A stretch of DNA of 64,000 nucleotides from Phreatobacter stygius (GCF_005144885.1 NZ_CP039690.1:1426001-1490000); one strand, 5' to 3'; counted from the first letter of the stretch, positions 8,865 to 16,926 are shown. Translations and numbers: made by a program. The notes: generated by a model from the letters alone, not told the origin.

Positions 8865-9347
8865 ATGATGATTCCATCACTCGTCACGCTGTCCGGCTCG
8901 CCTTGGGATGTTCTTCCCCCGGGCATCTATCCGGCGACATTCGCCGAGATCGAGCATGGGTACGCTTACAACGAACGCCGTCGCTTCTTGTTTGCGGGAT
9001 TGATCGACGCTTCGCTGCACTTGGCAAAGGCGGGATGCCAGATCGTTTTCCTCGACGGCAGTTATGTCTCCGCGAAGCCTATCCCTGGCGACTATGATGC
9101 GTGCTGGGATCCTGTCGGCGTGGATTTCACAAAACTCGACCCCGTATTTGACGATTTCGACAACGGGCGGGCCAACCAAAAGGCGCGGTTTGGCGGCGAG
9201 TTTTTTCCGTCGACTCTTATGTCGTTGGATATCGGAGCTGTTTTTACAGAATTTTTTCAGATCGATCGCTTCACCGGAAAGAAAAAAGGAATTTTACGCA
9301 TCACACTTTCCACCGATGAAACGATCATAAGGAGGATGACATCATGA
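8865..9347 (+). CDS. DUF6932 family protein (nucleotidyltransferase-like signature)
   Basis: First gene of a tight operon; 160 residues from ATG 8865 (or 8868). No Shine-Dalgarno precedes it; the ATG sits at the predicted transcription start. Residues 63-80 read LDGSYVSAKPIPGDYDAC, where Gly65-Ser66 and Asp76/Asp78 resemble the GS...DxD metal site of pol-beta-type nucleotidyltransferases. I believe this is the DUF6932 family, common in defence and toxin-antitoxin surroundings; function is not established and the enzymatic reading is inference. It overlaps the next gene by ATGA. Base composition is less GC-rich than the chromosome, indicating transfer. Confidence 0.65.
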   Translation: MMIPSLVTLSGSPWDVLPPGIYPATFAEIEHGYAYNERRRFLFAGLIDASLHLAKAGCQIVFLDGSYVSAKPIPGDYDACWDPVGVDFTKLDPVFDDFDNGRANQKARFGGEFFPSTLMSLDIGAVFTEFFQIDRFTGKKKGILRITLSTDETIIRRMTS

Positions 9348-10621
9348 TCTTCAGTGATCGCCAGTATGCCGTTTCGATGGAGCAAGCGAATAAGCTAAAA
9401 GCTGCTCTCGGACATGTACACAAAGACAATGAAAAGCACGAACGCCTGCGGAAGATCGAAGCGAAGGCACTTGAGAGTCAAGTGTCAGATATCGAACGGG
9501 AGATCGCCGATTACGAGCTGCTGAAATCGGGTTCGGTCTCGTTCACCGAAAGCTTTTCTCTCGGTGACTTACCGCGCGTCCTTATACAAGCACGAATTGC
9601 CCAAGGCCTTAGCCAAACTGATTTGGCTGAGCGGTTGCGTATGAAGCCGCAGCAGGTGCAGCGATATGAGGCGACTGAATATATGAGTGCCAGCCTTTCA
9701 CGTATTATCGAGGTGGCCGACGCGTTGCACGTTCGGGTTTCCCAGTCGTTCTCCTCTGCCCAAGCCCCTGCAGAGAATGCGCTTTATGCGTGGTCGGATG
9801 CAGGAGACGTTGATTGGTCGAGATTCCCTTTGAGGGAAATGGCCAAGCGCGGCTGGATTCGGGGCGCAAATCTCGCTGAAGCCGCGCGTTCCTACTTCTT
9901 TTCGGCCGCCGGTCCACAGTTTGCAACTGCATTACATCGAAAGAAAGTTCGCAGCGGAAACGCGCCAGATGAGTTTTCTCTCCTGGCATGGCAAGCTCGT
10001 GTTCTTGAGATCGCGCGCATCGAATGCGAAGCGAAAGACATTGGAGAGTTTCAACTCAATGATAGTTGGCTATCCGAACTCGTAGTTCTAACTCGCGATC
10101 ATGATGGCCCGATAAAGGCGCGCGAATGTCTGAAGCGTAATGGCATCGTTCTCGTCGTCGAACCGCATTTGCCAGGAACATATCTTGATGGAGCTGCAAT
10201 GTTATCACCAGCAGGCCATCCTGTCGTTGCGCTGACGTTGCGTTATGATCGACTAGATAATTTCTGGTTCGTGCTCTTTCACGAGCTTGGGCATGTATTT
10301 CTGCATCTTTTTACAGCGTTACGCCTTGACTTCTTTGACGAAGAGGACGGGACAGGGAACGATTATGTCGAGAATGAAGCGGATAAATTTGCTTTAGATC
10401 GACTAATTCCCGAAGTCCTTTGGAAGCAATGCTTGTCGCGTTTCGCGTTAACGGAAGAAGCAATCCTGATTGACGCAGAGAGAATTGGCGTTGATCCTAG
10501 CATCATTGCAGGACGCATTCGGAAGGAGCGGGGAAACTATCAGATGTTTAACAATCTTATTGGCTCCGGAAGCGTTCGGAGTCAATTTTGGAGGATCGAA
10601 AATGATAGTCACGCCAGATAG
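9344..10621 (+). CDS. XRE-family HTH / ImmA-IrrE metallopeptidase-domain protein
   Basis: A 425-residue two-domain protein. An N-terminal coiled segment (to about residue 60) is followed by an XRE helix-turn-helix (about 82-135: LIQARIAQGLSQTDLAERLR ... VQRYEA) and a C-terminal ImmA/IrrE-type zinc peptidase domain with the HELGH site at residues 313-317. Such proteins act as antitoxin-like repressors or as regulators that cleave a partner repressor. It starts within the stop of the DUF6932 gene (ATGA), preceded by AAGGAGG, and overlaps the next gene by 20 bp. It probably binds the palindrome in front of the operon. Confidence 0.85.
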   Translation: MIFSDRQYAVSMEQANKLKAALGHVHKDNEKHERLRKIEAKALESQVSDIEREIADYELLKSGSVSFTESFSLGDLPRVLIQARIAQGLSQTDLAERLRMKPQQVQRYEATEYMSASLSRIIEVADALHVRVSQSFSSAQAPAENALYAWSDAGDVDWSRFPLREMAKRGWIRGANLAEAARSYFFSAAGPQFATALHRKKVRSGNAPDEFSLLAWQARVLEIARIECEAKDIGEFQLNDSWLSELVVLTRDHDGPIKARECLKRNGIVLVVEPHLPGTYLDGAAMLSPAGHPVVALTLRYDRLDNFWFVLFHELGHVFLHLFTALRLDFFDEEDGTGNDYVENEADKFALDRLIPEVLWKQCLSRFALTEEAILIDAERIGVDPSIIAGRIRKERGNYQMFNNLIGSGSVRSQFWRIENDSHAR

Positions 10622-11684
10622 CTATGTGCCATCGCTGCGATGGCGCCAAGGTGAGTATCAAGCCCTGGCTTCGCTTAGCGATGTCGCCAAAAGCCGTGTG
10701 ATACCTTTCATTGTCATTCCGGAAATTGAGTTCGATTTCGAGGAATGGTGCGACAAGAAGACGATGCAAGAGCACCTCGAACCCTTTCCTCGGCGGTTCA
10801 AGGACAAATGGGGGATGCGGCCCGCTTGGATTGATATTCACCCGAAGGTCCAGTCCCAGAAGATGGATGACGGAAAACTTCCGATCGCTTACGTCTTTGA
10901 CGAGCTGAGCGTGCTCGGGAACAAGGCCGTTCCTGTTACGTCTCTGGACGCGACCGCTGCGATTAACGCAGCCGTCGCAAAAATTGTGAAACGAGATGGG
11001 CGAGGACTGGGTCTCCGACTTCGTATAGAGCATGTCATGAAGCCGGGCTGCAAAACCGCGTTGGATGCTTTAATACTAGCGTCTGGCGTTACGCCTGACC
11101 AAGTGGACCTGATCGTCGATCTCGGTGCACCAAATTATCAGCCCTACACCGACTTTGCTGATGCGCTGATCTACGCTCTTTCGCTGCTCGGTGACCTTTC
11201 CGTCTTTCGAAGCTACGTGCTTATGGGATCGGCATATCCAGAAACGGTTCCATTGGACAAGCCGGGTGGAGAACTCCCGAGGCACGACTGGTTATTCTAT
11301 AAGACATTCGTTGGAATGCTTGGACCCTCAATGCGGGTACCAAACTACGGTGACTACACAATCGTGAATCCTGAATTTACGCCAAAGGACATGCGTCTCA
11401 TAAAAGCCGGGGGAAAAGTAGTTTACACCCTTCCGGCGAGCTGGTTCATTCGGAAAGGGGGCGCGTTTCGCGATAGCCCTACTCAGATGCACGATCATTG
11501 CAAAACGATTGTCAGTTCGGGCAATTTTCGCGGGGCATCGTTCTCTGACGGCGACAGCTACATCGATCAGTGCGCAAAGCACCTAAAAGGCCCCAGCACT
11601 CTAAGTTATTGGAAACGCGTGGCGATTAATCACCACATCACACATGTGCTGGACGATCTCGCCATGACCGCCTTAGCTGCATAA
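10602..11684 (+). CDS. Beta family protein (T4 beta-protein-like)
   Basis: 360 residues from ATG 10602, chosen over the longer frame because GGAGG lies 7 bp upstream and the family begins with MIVTPDSYVPSLRWRQGEY. The conserved start (xxYxPxLRWRQGEYQAL) and the spaced motifs DLGAPNY and GSAYPETV match the beta family (PF14350). These proteins are found in phages and in defence islands; no catalytic residues are known to me. It is translationally coupled to the XRE/ImmA gene (20-bp overlap) and overlaps the convergent sce7726 gene by 47 bp. The pair beta + sce7726 recurs in other genomes (the sce7725/sce7726 pair of Sorangium gives the names). Confidence 0.75.
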   Translation: MIVTPDSYVPSLRWRQGEYQALASLSDVAKSRVIPFIVIPEIEFDFEEWCDKKTMQEHLEPFPRRFKDKWGMRPAWIDIHPKVQSQKMDDGKLPIAYVFDELSVLGNKAVPVTSLDATAAINAAVAKIVKRDGRGLGLRLRIEHVMKPGCKTALDALILASGVTPDQVDLIVDLGAPNYQPYTDFADALIYALSLLGDLSVFRSYVLMGSAYPETVPLDKPGGELPRHDWLFYKTFVGMLGPSMRVPNYGDYTIVNPEFTPKDMRLIKAGGKVVYTLPASWFIRKGGAFRDSPTQMHDHCKTIVSSGNFRGASFSDGDSYIDQCAKHLKGPSTLSYWKRVAINHHITHVLDDLAMTALAA

Positions 11685-12228
11685 ATTCGCGAATGGCGGC
11701 TGTGAGTTGCTGGATATCCATCGTCTCAGCAAGGGCTGTGTAAAGCTCCTTGCGCGATTTTTTTGACGCGGTTTGCGAAACGCCCTGCCGAACTAGCAGC
11801 TCAAGAGCCTCAGGCCGCCAAAGCAAATGAGCGAGCTGAAACGCGTCAATTTGTGGATTCTGGCGAGCGCGACGAACCGTCGAAAAACTGATCCCACCCC
11901 GAGGGCCTTTCTCAACTTTTATGATGCCACACCAATCGGGCGCCAGCTTATCAACTTGTTCAATGTGGCGAGCGGCGCAAACCAGGGTCAGTTTTTCGAG
12001 GCACTGTCCATAGAGCTCTAACTGGGCAGGCAAACGCACGAGCGTGTCCATGCCGCTCTTAATTTCGTATCCGTGGATACAGCCGTTGATGACTGCCACG
12101 TCAATGCGAGCTTTGGCGTGCGCCAATCCCAGCTCGTCAATCACAATCGTGTTGGGAGCAGATTTGATCGCGCTCAGCCGCTTCAAGTGAAGGGCCTCGC
12201 GAATTTCTTTGTCGTTGGTGACAGCCAT
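11638..12228 (-). CDS. sce7726 family protein, PD-(D/E)xK nuclease-like
   Basis: A 196-residue protein on the strand opposite to its beta-family neighbour, tail to tail with 47 bp overlap. Residues 40-58 read ARIDVAVINGCIHGYEIKS; Asp43, Glu55 and Lys57 have the spacing of a PD-(D/E)xK nuclease core (D...ExK), with Glu32 upstream as a possible fourth residue. That is a direct observation; nuclease activity is inference. Family members sit beside beta-family proteins in variable regions, which supports a role in phage or plasmid defence. The start at 12228 is followed by the highly charged MAVTNDKEIREALHLK typical for the family. Confidence 0.75.
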   Translation of the reverse strand: MAVTNDKEIREALHLKRLSAIKSAPNTIVIDELGLAHAKARIDVAVINGCIHGYEIKSGMDTLVRLPAQLELYGQCLEKLTLVCAARHIEQVDKLAPDWCGIIKVEKGPRGGISFSTVRRARQNPQIDAFQLAHLLWRPEALELLVRQGVSQTASKKSRKELYTALAETMDIQQLTAAIREFMQLRRSWRDRPAHV

Positions 12229-12510
12229 GATCGGGAGTGTACGTGATTTGCGTCGGCATGGATGCCCGAATTCTGATGCCCTCGGAAGCCCCGTAAACGC
12301 ATTCTTTCTATGCCGGGTCGTCGCTCGTTGATGGGGCTATTCCGGAGCCAAACCGCTATGCGCGGGACAAGTTCTTATCGTTATGAAAATCGTGCGTGGC
12401 CCTACAGCTCGCAGCCATCGTCGCAACATAGATCGAGTGAGTCGCCACTTAGTTCAGCCCACATGTTCTAATCGAGATTATCGATACGTAGCGGTCCGCC
12501 CCTCGCATTT

Positions 12511-13107
12511 TTATGCCCGGGCAAACGCCAACAGCGGCCCAATATCGTGATTGTCCGCCGCCTGGAGCGCGGCGACATATCGCGCGCGCAGTTCGCCGAC
12601 ATCGGCAAGCCCGCCGCCGCCCCAACTGAACGGTTCGCCGCCAAGTCGCTGGATTAGCAAATCCGCCATCAGCCGCGCGTGCCTTCCGTTGCCGTTCGGA
12701 AACGGATGGATCGCGACCAGACGGTGATGCAGGCGCACGGCGATTTCATCGGGCGGATAGGTGGCGTGCTCGACCCAATAGCGCACGTCGTCGAACATGG
12801 TCGCGAGATCGTTGGCGATCCGGTACGCGTCGACGCCGATATTGCGTTCCGTCTGCCGGTAAGTCCCGGCCCATCGCCACACGTCGCCGAACATGCGCTT
12901 GTGCAGGGTTCTGGCGAAGGCGTCATCGAGCAGGCCCGTTGCGCTTAAGGCTCGGCTGCGGCGCGCCCAAGCCGCGCCTTTGACGATGTTTTCCTGTTCG
13001 GCCTCGTTGAGATCGCGGCGATGCGTCACCCAGGTTTGCAATAGCCCCTCACGCTCTTCGGGCGCGAGGGGCGTTGCGTCGTCCGGTTCCTGGAACAAAT
13101 CCGTCAT
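12511..13107 (-). CDS. Mobile mystery protein B (Fic/DOC domain)
   Basis: 198 residues from ATG 13107, which overlaps the stop of the upstream HTH gene (ATGA). The Fic active-site motif HPFPNGNGRHAR begins at His134, with Asn where AMPylating Fic proteins usually have Asp/Glu, as is usual in this subfamily (TIGR02613 type). Fic enzymes transfer AMP or other nucleotide or phosphate groups to target proteins. With the HTH partner it forms the widespread mobile mystery A/B pair, found almost only on mobile DNA and resembling a toxin-antitoxin system. The start at 13119 adds only four residues and lacks the coupling. Confidence 0.88.
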   Translation of the reverse strand: MTDLFQEPDDATPLAPEEREGLLQTWVTHRRDLNEAEQENIVKGAAWARRSRALSATGLLDDAFARTLHKRMFGDVWRWAGTYRQTERNIGVDAYRIANDLATMFDDVRYWVEHATYPPDEIAVRLHHRLVAIHPFPNGNGRHARLMADLLIQRLGGEPFSWGGGGLADVGELRARYVAALQAADNHDIGPLLAFARA

Positions 13108-13565
13108 GGCTGATCCCACAGATCGCGGTCCTTGAGGGCGTCGCGGATATAGGCGCCGATCCGCGCTTCCAGATCGGCGTCGCCGGTGCCCTGCGCTTCA
13201 AGCTTCATCGTATGCGCGACGCGGCCAAGATCACGCAGCGCGATCCGGCGGGCGCGATCGCGCACCGTGCCCTCAAGCGAGTTGTTCGGCACGAGCGCGT
13301 AGACCAGCGTGCAGTCGAGAGCCTCGGCCGCGCGGCGCAGCGACTCCAGCTTGATCGAGCCGGTAGCCTCCGACTTCTCCAGCGCGTCCACGCTCTGCGG
13401 ACTGACGCCGAGACGCTTTGCGAATTGGACGCCCGTCATGCCCAAAGCGTCGCGCACCGCCCTAATCCAGCCCTTGGGCGGAGCCTTGAATCGGTCGGTG
13501 GGTTTAAGCGGCAGCAGCCGCTCGTCGAGCCTGTTTCGGGCCTTGTGGCGGAGGTCGGGTTTCAT
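13104..13565 (-). CDS. Mobile mystery protein A (HTH regulator)
   Basis: A 153-residue protein of the TIGR02612 type. An XRE-like helix-turn-helix occupies about residues 35-90 (VRDALGMTGVQFAKRLGVSP ... VDALEKSEATGSI). It precedes and overlaps the Fic gene by 4 bp, so the two are co-translated, and it most likely represses its own promoter: two near-identical 18-bp elements lie just upstream (13593-13610 and 13625-13642). The divergent side holds no gene for about 570 bp. Confidence 0.88.
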   Translation of the reverse strand: MKPDLRHKARNRLDERLLPLKPTDRFKAPPKGWIRAVRDALGMTGVQFAKRLGVSPQSVDALEKSEATGSIKLESLRRAAEALDCTLVYALVPNNSLEGTVRDRARRIALRDLGRVAHTMKLEAQGTGDADLEARIGAYIRDALKDRDLWDQP

Positions 13566-13592
13566 GGCGGAGCCTGATCGTTGTGGTTTTAT

Positions 13593-13642
13593 ATCATACT
13601 ACAGTCTGATATTTATCTCTTAAAATCATATCACAGTTTGAT
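13593..13642 (-). promoter_or_regulatory. Promoter/operator of mobile mystery A/B operon
   Basis: Two 18-bp elements, ATCATACTACAGTCTGAT (13593-13610) and ATCATATCACAGTTTGAT (13625-13642), agree at 14 positions and lie 32 bp apart (three helical turns). Each has ATCA/TGAT ends, and a partial third copy (AATCAGATTGCA) follows at 13656. The stretch is AT-rich in a GC-rich setting and lies 28 bp before the HTH start codon. Confidence 0.65.
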
Positions 13643-13779
13643 TTTTGTAGCGAGAAATCAGATTGCAGGCTTATTTTTCGTAAGATCGGTGCTGCGCGTC
13701 GATCCCAAAAGCCGCAGAGAAACAGGCCTATCGCTCAATGATGGACCGATTCCTGAGCTATAGAATGCTCTTCTATGCC

Positions 13780-14010
13780 TCGGGCGCGCCGGCTTCGCCG
13801 GCCGGGCTCTCGTGAACGGAACCCGCTGCGCTGGTTTCCGCCATTCGGCTTCGATCCCTCGCGCAAGTCACGCGCAGCCGGACGGCTGCCGATCGGGGCG
13901 TGCCGCCCCAGCCGTCAAAGGCAATCCTTTCGGGCGCGCGTGAACGCATGGCCTGTGACGGCTTTCCCTGGTTCATTGCCGCTGGGCTAGCCGGTTTGCG
14001 GGCGCAAACC
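13780..14010. repeat. Island leader module, copy A
   Basis: Non-coding, rich in small hairpins: GCCGGC/GCCGGC, GCAGCC-GGAC-GGCTGC, GGGGCG-TGC-CGCCCC and GGTTTGCG/CGCAAACC near 13992-14009. It shares an ordered set of blocks with copy B at 15195-15415 (for example GACGGCTGCCGATCGGGGCG, CCTGTGACGGC and the GCT.GGCTAG.CGGTTTGC block). It lies upstream of the 14134 gene. Probably structured 5' regions typical of this element family. Confidence 0.55.
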
Positions 14011-14133
14011 CAACCTCAGGCCTTAAACCAGCCGTTAACCATAACGCCTTACTTCCATGCGTACCCGAGTCCGCGTTCCCCCCGCGGGCTCGTTTGATTC
14101 TGCGTTCTCTCCGCCACGGAGCCGATCAACGCA

Positions 14134-14733
14134 ATGAACGCGAAACGCCTCAAAAAATTGCCGGAACGACCCGATCCCGCTACGGTCGAAATGAACGCTG
14201 TTCATAAACTGAGGGAGCTCGTCCAGCGCGCTTTTCCTCAAGGGGGTCGTATCAAGCCGAATTTCGCCAAAGCCGCATTGACGGGGTCATTGGGAATTGT
14301 TCAGGAAATCGCGCAGAACGCATCGCTTCCGACCAAGACGAAGATCGAACTCCTCTCGAAGATTTACGCGGCAGCGAACCGCGCCGTCGAAGAGCTTGCG
14401 AAAGTCCCAACCGATATTCCGCTCTGGGCCGAGCGGACGGAATGGCGCATGTCGCCCTGCGACTTCGTAAAAATCAACTTTCCCACGTACGGCAAGGGAC
14501 TGAGCAGCGGCGATATCGAGGATAAACAGCTCACCCAGGCTCTTCTGAATTACAAGAAAAGATATGGTTGGCCGGAGGATTTCGACCTGCCAACCAAAGC
14601 CCAAGCAATGAATCGAGTGATCGCTGAGCAAGGCCCAGACATCAATCTTCGGGGGTTGGCCGCCGAGCCCCCCGCTGTCCAGCGGGAACGCGTCCGCATT
14701 TGGAAAGCGCAGACGCGCCGACTCAAGAAATAG
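14134..14733 (+). CDS. Island protein of unknown function, KGLS/GWP paralogue 1
   Basis: A soluble 199-residue protein with no recognisable domain. It is a paralogue of the gene at 15995: both have a basic N-terminus, a helical middle with a KTKIELLSKIYAAAN / KEKIGILAEIYKAAAN block, and a conserved C-terminal half with SPCDFV / SPCQFV, TYGKGLS / TYKKGLS, ALLNYKKRYGWPEDFDLPT / ALENYKTKHGWPADFDLPT. Each copy is followed by a small one-span membrane protein, so this is a duplicated two-gene module. No strong ribosome site is visible; the ATG at 14134 is the first. Function unknown. Confidence 0.75.
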   Translation: MNAKRLKKLPERPDPATVEMNAVHKLRELVQRAFPQGGRIKPNFAKAALTGSLGIVQEIAQNASLPTKTKIELLSKIYAAANRAVEELAKVPTDIPLWAERTEWRMSPCDFVKINFPTYGKGLSSGDIEDKQLTQALLNYKKRYGWPEDFDLPTKAQAMNRVIAEQGPDINLRGLAAEPPAVQRERVRIWKAQTRRLKK

Positions 14734-14860
14734 CTTCTTACCGCAAAAAGAGATTCTGAAGCTTATAACTGACCGCGATCGACAGGGTCTTTAACGGTCC
14801 TTTAGCGGGTGCGCGCGCCACATGATCTTGAGCGTTGGTCGAGTAAAGGCGCCAAAGATC

Positions 14861-15142
14861 ATGAGGAGCCAGTTCTACGTAAGACAAAAACAACGGGCGC
14901 GGGATGCGGTTCAAGCTGCGCGCGCCGGTTGGAAAAAGTCCGCCGCCATGTTGAAGCCGCTGAGAGGATTCAGGGCTTTTCGCAATGCCATGGGACGCTT
15001 CAAGCGGAACCTATGCGAACCCACATCCAAGATTAGGCGCATCTGTCAGTTCAGTGATTGGGCGGCGAGCAGGATCGTTATTTACGGGACGCTCGCCACC
15101 TGGCTTGTGCTCATAGTCGCTTCGGTCACTCGCAAGGGATGA
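14861..15142 (+). CDS. Small basic single-span membrane protein (module partner 1)
   Basis: 93 residues from ATG 14861; the ATG at 14822 would add 13. The N-terminal two thirds are very basic (RQKQRARDAVQAARAGWKKS), the C-terminus is one membrane span (VIYGTLATWLVLIVASV). The pattern DWxxxRxVxxGTxLxWLxL is shared with the 62-residue protein at 16684, so both modules carry the same type of partner. Basic N-terminus plus C-terminal anchor suggests a nucleic-acid or phospholipid contact at the inner face of the membrane, which is inference only. Confidence 0.6.
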   Translation: MRSQFYVRQKQRARDAVQAARAGWKKSAAMLKPLRGFRAFRNAMGRFKRNLCEPTSKIRRICQFSDWAASRIVIYGTLATWLVLIVASVTRKG

Positions 15143-15194
15143 CCCGCCCGTAGGACGGATCACCCCCTTGGAACTAGAGACGAGGCGCAGTCCC

Positions 15195-15415
15195 TCGCGC
15201 ATGCGATACGCAGCCAGACGGCTGCCGATCGGGGCGTACCGCCCGCTCGTTCGTTTGGGGCGTGCCGCCCCCAGGCGCGTCAAGGCCAAGCCCTTCGGGC
15301 GAAAAACGCCGGACCGTGTTGTCGCTCATCGCTCCGGCCCGCGCCATTCCGGCGTTTCCCGGCCTGTGACGGCCACCCCCCGCTCATCGCCGCTTGGCTA
15401 GTCGGTTTGCAGCGA
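15195..15415. repeat. Island leader module, copy B
   Basis: Homologous to copy A (13780-14010), with a GCAGCC-AGAC-GGCTGC hairpin, GGGGCG-TGC-CGCCCC, and a perfect 10-bp stem AAACGCCGGA (15304-15313) / TCCGGCGTTT (15348-15357) enclosing 34 nt. It precedes the 15449 gene by about 35 bp. It fills the 306-bp gap between genes and contains no reading frame I believe in. Confidence 0.55.
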
Positions 15416-15448
15416 ATGCCGCAACCCGAACAGCAAGGAGAGAAGGCC

Positions 15449-15778
15449 ATGGAAAACAAAGTCGATGACCGCGAGACCCGCACGGAAGAAACCTACAGCG
15501 CATCATGGGAAGGGATCACCCTCACCATCACCTGGACGCCGGTATGGGCGGTCATGAACGACGGCGCATACTGCGTCGCCGATCTTGAGATCAAATCCGA
15601 AAATCGCGCCGAACTGCCGATCACCAAGACCGGCTACCGTTCGCATTTCGTGCAGCGCGACGATGTGGAAAAGCGCGGCGGTCCCGTCGCCTACGCCATG
15701 GCGTGGCTGGACCACGCCGCGAAATCATCTGAATGGAAGGCGAGGCAAGCGAAGGTGCGACAACTTTCGCTGTTCTAA
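15449..15778 (+). CDS. Conserved plasmid/ICE protein of unknown function
   Basis: 109 residues from ATG 15449, preceded by AAGGAGAGAAGG. The frame from 15407 would start inside the leader module. The sequence WEGITLTITWTPVW ... ADLEIKSENRAELPITKTGY resembles a small beta-rich protein often seen in alphaproteobacterial conjugative elements; I know no function. No signal peptide, no membrane span. Monocistronic between leader module B and the second paralogue module. Confidence 0.7.
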   Translation: MENKVDDRETRTEETYSASWEGITLTITWTPVWAVMNDGAYCVADLEIKSENRAELPITKTGYRSHFVQRDDVEKRGGPVAYAMAWLDHAAKSSEWKARQAKVRQLSLF

Positions 15779-15994
15779 ACCGCGCTGACGCGCCGGATAG
15801 AGCGTGCCGTCTATCACTGGAATGGACACTTCGCCCAATCCATGCTGACATTCGTTCTTATAGACGAATCAAAAGGTTAATGCCCTTTTGAGGCGACGAG
15901 CCAAGAGTTTGTTTGCCTGTATCCAGAGTCCGCGCAAGCGGGCTTTTTGATTCCAGCAGCCAGATTCCTCGGAACCGGACAACGGGCCAGCTTG

Positions 15995-16615
15995 ATGAAC
16001 AGCGCGAAAAAATTGCAGCCGGAGTCAGGCGCGAGTAAAGTCGAAAAGCACCCTGTCCATGAATTCGTGGCCAGGTTAAAAAAAGAATTTGAGAGAGAGG
16101 CGCTTATTCAGCGCGATTTTCGCAACGCAGTTCTTGCTGGCTCTTTGGAGTTTATAAAGCAGGTCTCTGAAAAGGACGATATCTCGACTAAAGAGAAAAT
16201 CGGCATTCTTGCAGAGATATATAAAGCCGCCGCAAACGCTTTCAAAACGCTCACGAGCGAGGAAACCCCTGCGCCGAAAATGCTATGGGATGACCGCCCC
16301 AATTGGAAGTACAGCCCCTGCCAATTCGTCGTGGAGAATTATGCGACTTACAAAAAGGGACTGTCGCTGAACGGCGTCCGGCAAGCGGATCGCAAACTTG
16401 CCAAGGCCCTAGAGAACTACAAAACGAAACATGGCTGGCCCGCCGACTTTGACCTTCCCACGAGGCTGGACGCGCTGGATCAGATCAATGATCCCGTAGA
16501 ACCCATATCTCTCGCCGGTCTCGAATATCTCCCGCCTCATGAGCGCAAGGAACTGCTTCGACGCTGGCGAGCGCATGACCGCCTGCAAAAAGTCGCAGGC
16601 CTCAATAAAAAATAG
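15995..16615 (+). CDS. Island protein of unknown function, KGLS/GWP paralogue 2
   Basis: 206 residues from ATG 15995 (the 15947 start adds 16 residues not shared with the paralogue). Same architecture as the gene at 14134; identity is concentrated in the C-terminal KGLS...GWPADFDLPT block, while the N-terminus has diverged and is lysine-rich. The upstream DNA of the small partner genes also aligns (CTCCTTTAAGAG..GTGCGGG versus GTCCTTTAGCGGGTGCGCG), so the duplication covers gene, spacer and partner. Confidence 0.75.
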   Translation: MNSAKKLQPESGASKVEKHPVHEFVARLKKEFEREALIQRDFRNAVLAGSLEFIKQVSEKDDISTKEKIGILAEIYKAAANAFKTLTSEETPAPKMLWDDRPNWKYSPCQFVVENYATYKKGLSLNGVRQADRKLAKALENYKTKHGWPADFDLPTRLDALDQINDPVEPISLAGLEYLPPHERKELLRRWRAHDRLQKVAGLNKK

Positions 16616-16683
16616 TGACTGTCGTTTTGTTAGCCCTCCTTTAAGAGAGTGCGGGCAATGGTGGCTCAGGAAGGAGCCACCGC

Positions 16684-16872
16684 ATGTCGCCGTTTCACAG
16701 GTTGAAAGCCGCCCTCGCAAGAATCGCAGATCGCCTCAAACAGCAAGCCAAGACGCTCAAACCGCATCTTCGTCGAGCGTGGTTCGTCTGCGATTGGATC
16801 ACTGATAGAGTTGTTAGGTTCGGCACGATCCTGGCGTGGCTATGGTTGCTCTATGCCGCTGCCTTCGCGTGA
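16684..16872 (+). CDS. Small basic single-span membrane protein (module partner 2)
   Basis: 62 residues with GGAGCC 6 bp before ATG 16684. Basic amphipathic N-terminus (HRLKAALARIADRLKQQAKT) and C-terminal hydrophobic span (VRFGTILAWLWLLYAAAF). Homologous in layout to the protein at 14861. Follows its KGLS/GWP partner after 68 bp. Confidence 0.6.
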   Translation: MSPFHRLKAALARIADRLKQQAKTLKPHLRRAWFVCDWITDRVVRFGTILAWLWLLYAAAFA

Positions 16873-16926
16873 TCCGGCCTGGATGAAACGACGACGGCGC
16901 GTATGGCAGCCGTCGTCGTGATCCGA

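Noticed and set aside
12229-12510. Possible small gene between the sce7726 and Fic genes
   Set aside because: No frame with a ribosome site or family likeness; treated as plain intergenic DNA.
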